From: Epiperipatus broadwayi
Taxonomy: Eukaryota > Onychophora > Udeonychophora > Euonychophora > Peripatidae
DNA length: 64,000 nucleotides
Direction: 5' to 3'
Assembly (NCBI GenBank): GCA_028023455.1
Contig: JAQFVV010012398.1
Location: forward strand, 8,578,682-8,642,681
This document shows, one piece after another, positions 23,640 to 33,512 of this stretch. The notes under the pieces were generated by a model. It was not told where the DNA came from. It worked only from the letters and a program-made list of their open reading frames with translations, and ran no database searches. A program made the position numbers and the translations under genes. Numbering within the stretch: position 1 is the stretch's first letter; the number at the start of each line of letters is the position of its first letter.

Positions 23640-24200
23640 ATATTCAAGATGGAAGATGCAGTCTTAACTGTCCAAGAGTAATTAAAGGGGTGGGATTCAT
23701 GATTTTAAAAGGAATTTTTTAATTAAAGTTAATGAAAGTAAAATTTAAAACAAAGCTAATTGATTTTAGTTAGCTGTTAACATTTTTAACAAATTTTATT
23801 TCCAATCTGGAAATTGATTTGAATTTATTTTTGAGCAGTTATCTAGTGATTGCATCTCCACTAACAACAGATAAAATATTTCTGTAAATTAAAGATAAGA
23901 AGTTTAATTAAAACCATTCTTTGAATGCCTCAAAGTTTGTATAAATAGGGCCAAAAATCTATTGTGTCAGAGTTGGGTCAATAGTCGCTAGTCGACGCCA
24001 CATCTTTTTAATTTTTGAGGGGCCTCAGCCACCTTCCCCTCCATCTTCAGCTCCACTCTTCACCATGCAGGGATGTAGCTGCTATCACTCAAGAGTGGTC
24101 ATGCCATCAAAGAATGCCACTTGCCACAGAAAGATTCATCAGTATTCCATAGAATCCTGAGTTAACCAGCCCAAAGACATAATTCTAGCTTATAACTATA
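23640..24200 (+). promoter_or_regulatory. TATA-box promoter-like patch with GC-richer downstream segment
   Basis: TATAAATAGG at 23940-23949 is followed about 25-30 bases later by TCAGAGTTGGG, a plausible start region, then a locally GC-richer stretch to about 24180 with a CACCATGCAGG context (ATG at 24065) opening a 32-codon Cys-containing frame. Upstream is a purine-rich AAAGGGGTGGGATTCATG (about 23686), echoed by AGAAGGGGTGGGAATTAATG at about 24473. I read this as a probable LTR fragment (purine tract plus U3/R); a host promoter is possible. Confidence 0.35.
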
Positions 24201-25270
24201 AAATTAATGTTTTCTTTATGTTAAACCTCTTTTTAACTTTCTAATTGGTGAGCATGTTAAACTAATTATTTCCTTGGCATTGATTTTTCTTCTCTCAAAT
24301 TAATACTACTATGAAATATTTCATCCAACTCACGCTTCTTCTTTTTTGTATAATTTAGTGTGGTTACAATTTATTTTAATGCTATTTTTTATATTTTTAT
24401 TTAATAAATAATGTGTATTTGTAAATGTCAATCAAACTTAGTTTTGCAAACTTCTATATCCCGCTGTGGAATAGAAGGGGTGGGAATTAATGAATTATTA
24501 TTATTTATATCTAAATAGTTTGTAAGATTGAGTTTGTATTTTAAATGAACACATGCTTTTAAATAAATGTTTTATCGTAAATGTATACAAAATGTGTAAA
24601 TACTTTGCAATCTGGGGTAGATATCTAGATATGTTTATTAGATAATGAAGCAATGAAGTATTGCTCACCATGCTATATTTGACAAGTCCAAGGAATTATA
24701 CTTTTTCTCAGCTCGGCCATGACCTATTAAAAGTAAATTTAACTTTTACTTATTTAATTAAAACGTTTATACTGACTTAAAAGTAATTTCTTAAAAAATA
24801 AATAAATTGTATTGATGAGATTGTACTTACAGTCAAAATGTAATTTAAGTTTACATGAAGCTAAGCATTAAAAATTTCAAAGATAATATCACTAACTAAT
24901 GTAAACTGTTAAAATAATATTAAAATATTTTACATTATATTATATATAATCGATTGTGCTCAATTAAAAATATCAATCTCCCCCAAATTTCGAATATTGA
25001 GTTTAGAATAAATAAATCAAAAATTAATTTCTCAGGTGTCGTGCAAAGATCAAGATGAAAATTGAAATTTTCATTTAGAGATTTTTATTTTTGAAGATAA
25101 AGTAAAACAATCACCTATAGGGGAAGTATTTTATTTCCAAGACTTTCAATCATACTTGAGATTTTATGTTTGAACTATATTTTAGTAATAGTTAAGAAGT
25201 TGCGTTCTTTTAAACAAACTTTTGTTGCCCGGTTTTTTATTGATTTTTCTAGTTATTAATCGATTTTTTA
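24200..25270. other. AT-rich stretch without gene
   Basis: No ORF or family motif, apart from the purine-rich word near 24473 noted with the promoter-like patch. Confidence 0.5.
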
Positions 25271-25284
25271 AAGTCTTGTTCTTT

Positions 25285-25382
25285 ATATATATATATGTGT
25301 GTCAAAATGTTGACCGGGAAGCGAACCTGGTCTGGCTACTTGGAAGGCAACTACGCTAACCACTAGGCCACCAACGCTTGAC
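25285..25382 (-). repeat. tRNA-Gly(UCC)-derived SINE with 14-bp target duplication
   Basis: Minus strand starts AAGCGTTGGTGGCCTAGTGG (A box TGGCCTAGTGG), continues GTTGCCTTCCAAGTAGCC, where TTCCA is a tRNA-Gly UCC anticodon loop, then GGTTCGCTTCC (B box) and CCCGGTCAAC, and ends TTTTGACACACATATAT. The whole tRNA body is recognisable. It is flanked by exact AAGTCTTGTTCTTT duplications (25271-25284 and 25383-25396), proof of retroposition. At about 98 bp it is an unusually short SINE. It is not a functional tRNA gene because the acceptor end is unpaired. Confidence 0.88.
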
Positions 25383-25399
25383 AAGTCTTGTTCTTTTCG

Positions 25400-26570
25400 G
25401 CAGAAAAGCTGCAAATTTAATAGAATGAATCCATTACTTTTATCGGTTAATAAATTGTGGTAATATATCTCAAATGAATAAAACCATTAATTTTATTAGC
25501 TTTGTTGGATATTTTCAAAAAAAGAAAAGCTTTAGCATAAATAGAAATTTAAAAGTTTATTACCACTTAGTGTTTTTTTATACCCAATAAATATTAATAT
25601 TTTTTACTCATTTTTAATGATGTAACAATCTGTTAATCATGTTATTCCTTGGTTCACTACATCCACTCAACTATATCCACACTTAATTAAATAATCTATG
25701 TGTATATTCAAAACCTATGAAATATATAAAATAATATTCTGAGCTGTATCAAAGTATTAGATTCTGATGGAGCTGGTGAGTAGCTTAAATTAATTTAATA
25801 ATTCTAGTGCATGACAAGCTGAGTTTGAATCTATACAGTCTTTGTTTTACTCTGACCACTGGGACTGAAGGAAAATGATTACCATTAGTAGCATCAGAAG
25901 CGTTGGTTGAATAGTGGAGGTTTTGGAGCACTGGCAAATAGGTTAAAACTTAGTATTGTTTTGTGACTACCATATCCCAAACATGCTGGGTTTGAAGTAC
26001 TTTTGCTAGGTCTCTGAATCTTGTTGGCTGATTCTGACCATTGCATGGTTATATTTTTTTTCCAGGCTTGTATACTGTAATTTTGATTACTTTATTACCT
26101 ACATAAAAAATAGATAAACTGGATTTTTAAAATGTGACCTGAATGACTTTGTTCTCATTATAAAGCAATGTTAGTTAAAAAATCAGCAAATTCTTTAACA
26201 TTTTAAAAACTATACACCTAAACTTCACTTAGTGATTGGCTACTTAGCGATATTTCACAACAGTGATCATCATCAATTTGTACCCACTACTTCGATTTAC
26301 AATCGATTATTCACTATAAAGATGGGGAAAATTTTTTTTTAATTTAGAACATCAACAAATTAAAAAATCCTTCTATAAATCTATATATATGTTCAGCAAT
26401 AATATAAAAAAATAAAGTTTTTGAAAAGAAAAAGGAGAAGCATTTTTTAATTTGTTGATATATGTTTCAAAGAAAAAAGTGATTGTATATTTGTTGTGTT
26501 ATAATGTATTATAAATTTAGAACGTATAAATTTAAAATATATATAATTAATGAATCTATTATACTATATA
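25400..26570. other. Repeat-derived AT-rich DNA, no gene
   Basis: Two loosely related ~130-bp units near 25790-25865 and 25940-26050 each contain a tRNA B-box-like word (GAGTTTGAATC, GGGTTTGAAGTAC) followed by TCTGACCA. They may be old SINE relics. From 26225 to 27090 scattered words (CTTAGCGATATTTCAC; TTGCTTAACGATGAG; CCATCGCTAAG) resemble the ends of pogo/Tigger-type transposons. No ORF. Confidence 0.35.
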
Positions 26571-26574
26571 CTGT

Positions 26575-26700
26575 ACATATAAGTGTTGAATGTCTTTAGA
26601 AAAATTAAACTTTATTTAAATATAATATACAGTACTTGGATTATTTAATAAAGTTTAATTTTTCCAAAGACATTCAACACTTATATTAGATGATGAAATA
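26575..26700. repeat. Palindrome with ~40-bp arms
   Basis: ATAAGTGTTGAATGTCTTTAG (from 26579) with the following AAAATTAAACTTTATT pairs with AATAAAGTTTAATTTTTC and AAAGACATTCAACACTTAT (about 26645-26687). The same word (ATGTCTTTAGAAAAATTTAA) occurs at about 50437 and, inverted, near 38030 and 44510, so it is a dispersed repeat end. Confidence 0.7.
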
Positions 26701-27925
26701 GTCCAATATATAAATACGTACAGTACAACTAAAATACCATCATCACAAACTTTCAGGATTATTTTTGGAACACCTTATTGTTTTTGTAACTTTGTTAAAA
26801 ATGTTGTTTATATCCTAGTGGTTTCAAATCAAAAGAAAAACAATAATTTAAAATACAAATGTTGAATTAGAAAAAAAGTTTAAAAAGAAAAACAGATTGC
26901 ATTTAAAATAAGTGTTAATGAATATTTTTTTAATATATACTTTATTCCTAAGTTAGTGTATTTTTTTTAGTTTTAGGAACTGACCAATTTTTTCCCCATA
27001 GACCCCCATTATAATATGTATTCTGTATATGATATCCTTGCTTAACGATGAGTTTTGGAGAACCAATTGCCATCGCTAAGGGGGGGGGAAAGGTCTATAT
27101 GCAATTTTTTTTTGTTTTATGTCTTCAGGATTATCAGTCATGGTTTATTAACAGAAGAATGTAATATGAAAGTCTCTTTCTTGTATAGAATATATGACTT
27201 TGATAAAATTCTGTAGAAAAGATAATGCAATTAATTGATTACAATACAAAAAAGTCACAGCAAAGTGTACTCTTCCCATGTGGAAAAAACATCAACAATA
27301 AAGTTATTTGCTGAGGTTACATATGGTTTCAGGTAAATTTAAAAACTGTTAAGTAAAGCAGTTGTAAATTTCTATAAATAATAATTATTATTTTAATAAA
27401 TAATTTTAAATTGCCTTTTTTTAGACTAACATATAAACTTTAAACATATACATATGTAGGTGTGTAAACATATATATATATATTAAAAAATGTGAAAATT
27501 TCTGTTATTTTTAATTTAGAAAATTCACAGACAGATGATAATAGAGAGTAACCAATGAAAATTATATACTGAAAATGTTTTTATACTCAAAAATTCCTCT
27601 TCTAAATGCAGTTCTATTTCTTATATAGAGACAAAGCTATTACAGTAAATATATATGTATTTAAGGAAACAAAACACAACTTTTTTCTACTTTATTTTAC
27701 AACAGACTATTATGCTATGGTGGAATGTTATAATTTAATAATTTTTTAACAAACTAAGATATTTTTATATATGTGGAAATTTTTATGAAAATAAAAATAA
27801 CAGAAATTTCGTCATATGTAAAAGTATGTCAATGATTACATCTGTTAAATTATTATTAAATTTTATATATATATTCCTGACTGTCACAAATCAAATGCTG
27901 ATAGAGGATCTGTCCATCAACTTAA

Positions 27926-27929
<4 letters not shown>

Positions 27930-27977
<48 letters not shown>
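27930..27977. repeat. (TA)n microsatellite
   Basis: Uninterrupted alternating TA. Confidence 0.95.
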
Positions 27978-27981
<4 letters not shown>

Positions 27982-28149
27982 CTTTAGCTGAAAATAACTC
28001 GTTCACATATCACTGGAGATTAACATCAGACCTCATTTTACACACAAATTTTGTGGCATACTAGATTTAAATTAAGAAAGCTAATTTTAACTAAGAATAA
28101 AAAAAAAACATAACTATCCTTATAAATACACTATATCATCAATATTATT

Positions 28150-29030
28150 TTTAGCCATTAATGAACCATTGCAGAATGAAAATAGTTCCATGTCTAATCC
28201 AGTTTGTCAAATTTATAGCCTCTCTTCTCCACTTTACACTTTCAATCTTCTTTATTTCATATATCAATCTTACATCATCTTTTTCAAGATCTTTCATAAT
28301 ATCTTAAGATCTTCTAGAAATATACCTAGCCCAGTTCCACTTAAGTATCTTAATTCTTTCAATGATACCAATAATAATTCTTTGTTCTCTCTCTCAAATA
28401 TTTTACTTTCAATTCTTTCTTGTTACTCCTAACATAGATCTCTCCATGTGTCATTGAGTGATCTGAAGTCTCTGTATTGCTCTTTTATTAACTAAGTTTC
28501 AGATTCATAGCTAAAATCTAATAAACAGATATATTAAAGATCCCCCTTTCCAAACACATAGGCATATTTTCTTTTACCAAAAGCACTCCAACCAAGTTTA
28601 ATTCTGTGATTAATTTTAGCCATTATATTTTCATCTGCATTAATAATATCAACAAGACATTTATAGTTAATAACTTCTTATAATTCACCATATGTGTCTA
28701 CCAAAAACACTCATCTAAGTTTTATTCAGTATGTTTCCATCTGCATTAATAATTTGACCAGAGTACTTATAGGTGTTAATTTCTTATAATTCATCATTAT
28801 TAATCTTTATTTTCTTCTTTTTGAAAAACCTATTGAATATTACTTTAGACTTTTTAAAATTTATTGTTAGTTTTAATTTTTATTTTCATCTGAGAATTTT
28901 TGTTGCAATTACTGAAACTCTGAAGCATTATTTGCAAAAACAATTACATTATCTGAAAAATATAAATGATTTAAATAATCTGCATCTACTTTTACTTTCT
29001 TAGCTTCATATTTTTATTTTCAAAACACTT
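28150..29030 (-). mobile_element. RTE-like LINE 3' fragment, strongly decayed
   Basis: Base-by-base similar to 62580-63060 in the same orientation. Shared words include AGTGATCTGAAGTCTCTGTAT/AGTGGTCTGAAGTCTCTGTAT and CCAAAAGCACTCCAACCAAGTT. By analogy with that copy, the minus strand would encode the end of RT and the C-terminal region. All frames are broken. An internal duplication (28618-28690 with 28725-28800) has doubled the CATCTGCATTAATAAT segment. Confidence 0.6.
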
Positions 29031-29049
29031 CTTATATATATATATGACA

Positions 29050-31240
29050 TAGAGCCAATTACATATCACTACTAAAATTCAAATATAATATATCACTAAC
29101 ACTTAAATATTATTGTTAATTTCAACCTTACTAATAAATTTTAATGTGAAGTTAAATCAAGACATTAATTTACTTTTTTGCTTAGTGTATTTTTTATATT
29201 TTATGTTATATTTATGGCACATTAATGAATGTTAGGTAGCATATGATTAGTGATTTAAAAATACACTTACTACCTGATATCTATTGATTACTGGAATTTA
29301 TAATATATGACATTGGAATAAAATAGAGTAAATTATTTTAAAATATTACAGTTAATAGTAAAATAAAAATAAAAAATGTTCAATATATGAATAAACTTTT
29401 TATCAGTTCAAAGAGTGTAATTTTATTGCACTCTAGTATTCCTCTGTGGAGAGAGATAGGATTCCTATCTAAATGTTTTAACATTTAAAATATTGCTTTG
29501 TAATACTATGAAATAAGAAATGAATGCTTTCTTGTACAATTAAAGATTTTTTTATTGTTTGTAAAAATATATCTTCTGTATTATTTGGCAATGATTTAAT
29601 TTAAAAATAAATACGTCACTTGCTTATTATTATTTTGAAGTTTATATGATATAGTAATTTAAAATATATAAAATAATTAGAGTTTTTAACGTCATTTAAA
29701 AATAGTGTATTTGAACATCATAGTAGTCAAATACATATTTCTGTTTGACAGATTTTATTTAAAATAAAAATTAATAAGTGTTCTGAAAAAATTCTATCAG
29801 ACATAATTTTTTCCCAGATAATCAACTAAATCAGCTCAAAAATGGGCAGCAAATGGGTATCTAGCTGATCTGAGATAAAGATTAAACCAAAAGTGAAAAA
29901 ACTATTCTACACTTGAAAATCCTGCTGAGAAATGCCGTTTTGTAATTCTCTGTAGCAATTTAATGGCAATGCCTTTGACTTCCAGTTGGGTATTTGAAAA
30001 GTTTTTTTCCTCCAAAAATAAGTATTATACCACTTAATGTTATTTTAGATAGTGGATAACACATTTTCCATTGTCAAATATAAAGTCTTTTCAGATACCC
30101 AAATTATTTTGAGGGTGTAAAATAAATTTACAGTATGAGCACAGAATAATTATATATGATTTATCAATAAAAACTTCAAGTTGTTTTGTGAAATAAAAAT
30201 AAACATTTTAATTTTATTAATGTGGGAACATTTTAAAGCTAGACAGAAGTCTCTTTTTATATATTTTTCTTGCTTGGTCCCCAATGGTAAATGGTTTATT
30301 GTTTAGGAATCCGTAAAAAATTCAACCTGGAATTGTGGTAGACTAAAATTTGATATATATATATATATCTGATATGGAATGATTTAAAAATAACTATGGA
30401 AGATATTTTAATCTTGTAACTTTTTTGGAATTAAATTACTTAGAAATCTAGTATTTTTATTATGTAAGAGATCTTTATTAGTTAAGATAAAACTAATTAT
30501 AAAGAGTAATCTAAAAATGGTAATTATAAATAATGTAGACAATCAATAGAATGTTGTTAAAATATGTTAAATAAGATTATTGACATATTTTTTTATTTAT
30601 TGTAGTTTGCAAAAGAGATTGGGGGAATCAGTCAGAATAATATAAAAATAAATGAACATTTTTTTTATTTGAAAATTCATATGAGGTTTGAGCACCTGTG
30701 AACATGATACTAGGACTTTCAACTCTAGAATTTACCACTCTACTATTATATTAAATTACACAGATAATCGCTGATAGGTTTTGTATAGTGAAAATAAATA
30801 TAAAGATATACCACAACTGTATTTTTCATTAGTTGAATTATTTTACTAATTATGACATTGAACATGATTACCATTGTGCATAATAACTCCATTGATCTTA
30901 AGAAAAACTAATTTGCAAATTATTTTTTCAATTTACTTAATAATCTTATTTATAAATTATTTCACATTCGTTTTAAAAACATATAACCAATTATTGACTT
31001 GAATCTTAGAGCTTACTTTAAACTAAAAACAAGATATTGATGATATTACTTTTTTTTATATCTAGAAAGATAGAAATTCAAATCTACAAATAGCTCTCTA
31101 AATATTCATATCTAGTGGCAGACTGATTTGTGTAACATTATCAAGTATTTTGATTCGTAGTTCTATATAGATTATAATATAGCAAAAAATAATTTTTTTT
31201 TTTAATTTTTATTCTATTGCTATATTGAATGCTACAAATA
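29050..31240. other. AT-rich stretch without gene
   Basis: No coherent reading frame, tRNA-like box or hammerhead core found. A short TA repeat lies at about 30353-30366. Confidence 0.5.
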
Positions 31241-31289
31241 CAAAAATGACATCAATTACATATCTATTTGAAGCAAAGTAGATCCAACC

Positions 31290-32160
31290 TTCTCCCATGT
31301 TGCTCTTGTGATATAGCTTGGAGCAATTAGTCAGTCCCTCTTCATGAATTTCTCCATGATGTTCTTGAATTTAGTTCCATGCGGGTCTCTCATCCCTTCA
31401 ATCATTTCTTTACATCTGACACACCACAGGGCATAATTCACGAAAGTTGCCAGTTTTATGTTTGTAAATAGACCCTGGCCTATATAGTCTTTAATTGATT
31501 TATAGTTTCTATTCATATTGCTTTACCATTCATGAGTTATCGATCTGTAATTGGACATACTGGGACATCTAAGAAAAATGTGGTCAATTGATTCCTCTTC
31601 TCTTTCACACATCTGGGACATGGGATTCATCTTCTTGAAATTTCTCCTGCATGCCAAAAATGAGTTAGTAGGGAGGGAGTTCAGGTTGATTTTTATTAGA
31701 AAATCTTGAAATTTTACCTCAATGCACCAGAATTTTGATTTCAAAATCAGTTGCTGATTGGTAATCCTGAGAGACCATTTGTTTATGTTATTTTCCCCAT
31801 GTATTATTTTATGTGCATTCCAGTATTTAATTTTTGATATAATTGGATTTTCATTCAGGTCAACCATTTTTTGAATATTATCAAATAATGAATTCCATAA
31901 TCTATTATTAGTGGGTGGCAGCCTATCTGTTGGTGTGACAACTTCTTAATATAAAATAGTAGAGTGTTTATTTTGAAGCCAGAACAGTAGGTTATAGTTT
32001 CTCTGAAATATCATGGTTTTGATAAGTGAAAGGCTGTCGAGCCTTTTAGGTATTTGGAGTTTTTGATGGTTTCTGGCAGCAACCTTTCAGCCCCAGAATA
32101 GTCTCTGTGCACAAAAAATAAATTTTGTAGTATTTCTCTTCAAAAAAGGAAGTTAAATGC
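31290..32160 (-). pseudogene. Tx1/L1-like LINE ORF2 C-terminal fragment
   Basis: Minus-strand frames at 31523-31867 and 31331-31516. The first has NPIISKIKYWNAHKIIHG, VKFQDFLIKINLNSLPTNSF and a Cys/His motif MCEREEESIDHIFLRCP, equivalent to the C-terminal domain of the 15-23 kb LINE (DFLLKLNLYALPTSYF; C..C..EE...CP). The second continues with TFVNYALWCVRC and GMRDPHGTKF. Weak continuation upstream (RLFWG, KTMIFQRNYNLLFW) reaches about 32150. It is 5'-truncated with stops, and a different subfamily from the longer copy. Confidence 0.7.
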
Positions 32161-32462
32161 ATCACCTTATTAAGAATAATTTTTCTGGTTGTGGAAAGAA
32201 TTTTTGATTTGTAGTGATTAAAATGTATGTTGAGATAAAAAAATTTTCAAATTTAAAATGGATGCATCATCTAATTAAATCAAATACTGATTTTAAATAT
32301 TATTAATTTACAAAATCATCAGCTAATTTTAGCTGTTCAGTGTAGTTTTGTAAACCATTAAAAGTACTTGGGATACTTTCTTATATTTTCTTGTATGCTG
32401 TGCAGAAGATATTTTATTGAAATGATATTATTTAATTTTTTGAAAACAAAAAATAATGAATG

Positions 32463-32693
32463 GTGCTAATAGCTCTAAGAAGCTTTATTGATAAATGCTA
32501 CAAGAGAAAGCATTTAAAAATCTCTATCTAAAAATTATTCCCAATAGTGTCTGAAATTACCTTAGTGTCTCACTGAGGATTGCCAAAGTATGAAACTGAT
32601 CTGAGGATTGGGGATAATTTCTAGATAGAGATTTTTAAATGTTTTTCTTTGCAGCATTTATTAATAAAGCTTGTTAGAGTTTTTAGTACTGCT
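32463..32693. mobile_element. Palindromic element with hammerhead at its apex
   Basis: The left arm (GCTAATAGCTCTAA, AAGCTTTATTGATAAATGCT, CATTTAAAAATCTCTATCTA, AATTATTCCCAAT) pairs with the right arm (ATTGGGGATAATT, TAGATAGAGATTTTTAAATG, AGCATTTATTAATAAAGCTT, TTAGAGTTTTTAGTAC). The innermost arm pair, 32533-32545 with 32607-32619, is a 13-bp helix directly continuous with stem I of the hammerhead. The element has no ORF and is related to the palindrome at 2681-2814. Confidence 0.8.
32569..32605 (+). ncRNA. Type I hammerhead ribozyme, near-intact core
   Basis: Stem I CTCA (32569-32572) pairs TGAG (32602-32605). Core CTGAGGA is at 32573-32579, which satisfies CUGANGA. A weak stem II follows (TTGCCAAAGTAT), then GAAAC at 32592-32596. 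Stem III is reduced to an A-U pair with a C.A mismatch, and the predicted cleavage is after C32601. Core positions are intact; stems II and III are weakened, so activity is uncertain. Confidence 0.7.
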
Positions 32694-33184
32694 CATTATT
32701 TTTTATTTACAAGCTTATAAAATTGGTCATGTGATGTGTGACTGTGTTTATTTACTATTTTTGAAAATAAGTCTTACAAAAGTATTAGAAATTCATGATT
32801 TCAAATGTAATAGTTTCAAATAAACCAAATATAGAAAATAAATCAGTCTATAAATAGCCCATTGCAAAATAAAAGCTTTTTAATAACCTGTTAAAAAGAA
32901 ATATTGAAAAATAAGACATTACTTATCAGGTGGTGAAGGTTTGACAATTTTTTATTCTTAATTTATTCTCTAACTAAATATAATTTAATATTTATTTGCT
33001 GACTAAAATTGGATGTTCAGCAGTGTTGTTTATGAGCTTCTGTCCCCCCAAAAAAACATACACATAAATTTATAATCACTTTACTTTATTTTTTAGTATA
33101 AAAATGGGTTTTACAAATTTGATGTCATTTTAAAATTAAAATGAAGTATTCATAAATGTTGAGCCATTGTTCTTATACAAAATC
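32694..33184. other. 3' flank of the Pro/Tyr-rich gene, no other gene
   Basis: AT-rich. It holds the second poly-A signal candidate of the minus-strand gene (AATAAA at 33090-33085) and nothing else recognisable. Confidence 0.5.
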
Positions 33185-33188
33185 CTAG

Positions 33189-33194
33189 TTTATT
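33189..33194 (-). promoter_or_regulatory. Poly-A signal candidate AATAAA
   Basis: AATAAA on the minus strand about 31 bases beyond the stop codon of the secreted-protein gene; a second AATAAA lies at 33090-33085. Confidence 0.5.
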
Positions 33195-33224
33195 AAAAGT
33201 TTTGCTGATTAAAAAAAAGTTCAT

Positions 33225-33512
33225 TTAGTAAGTAGATATTGGAATGTAAGTAGATGGTGCAATGATGTTTGGATGAAATTTAGCAAAAGGAAGTGAATGA
33301 GGTTCATAATAGTTGTATTGGTAACCAGTAGCTGGATAATTAGGATATTCATAAGCAGGATAAGCTACTTCTGGGTAAGGATATTCAGGAAAGGGATAAG
33401 GTATTTCAGGATAGATGCTTTCAACAACTGTGGGTGCAATAACTGGGGCTGCAATGCCTGGAGAAATAACTTTTTCCACTACAGGTTCTACAAGAAATGG
33501 ATTGCGGTAAAC
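33225..33512 (-). CDS. Exon 3 encoding the mature Pro/Tyr-rich chain
   Basis: Acceptor TTGTTTAG ends at 33513. The exon opens VYRNPFLVEPVVEK and runs to TAA at 33227-33225. The frame is open throughout its 95 codons in DNA otherwise full of stops, and its third positions and GC are unlike the surroundings, which supports real coding sequence. Confidence 0.85.
   Translation of the reverse strand, partial: VYRNPFLVEPVVEKVISPGIAAPVIAPTVVESIYPEIPYPFPEYPYPEVAYPAYEYPNYPATGYQYNYYEPHSLPFAKFHPNIIAPSTYIPISTY

Noticed and set aside
25285-25382. Functional tRNA-Gly gene
   Set aside because: Acceptor stem is incomplete, it carries a SINE tail and lies between target duplications; it is a retroposed copy.
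27070-27090. G-rich run as a possible structural or telomeric signal
   Set aside because: Single homopolymer of nine G without repeated tracts; not a G-quadruplex or telomere array.
28169-28432. 87-codon plus-strand frame
   Set aside because: Antisense to an RTE-like LINE fragment and not conserved in the second copy at 62.6 kb.
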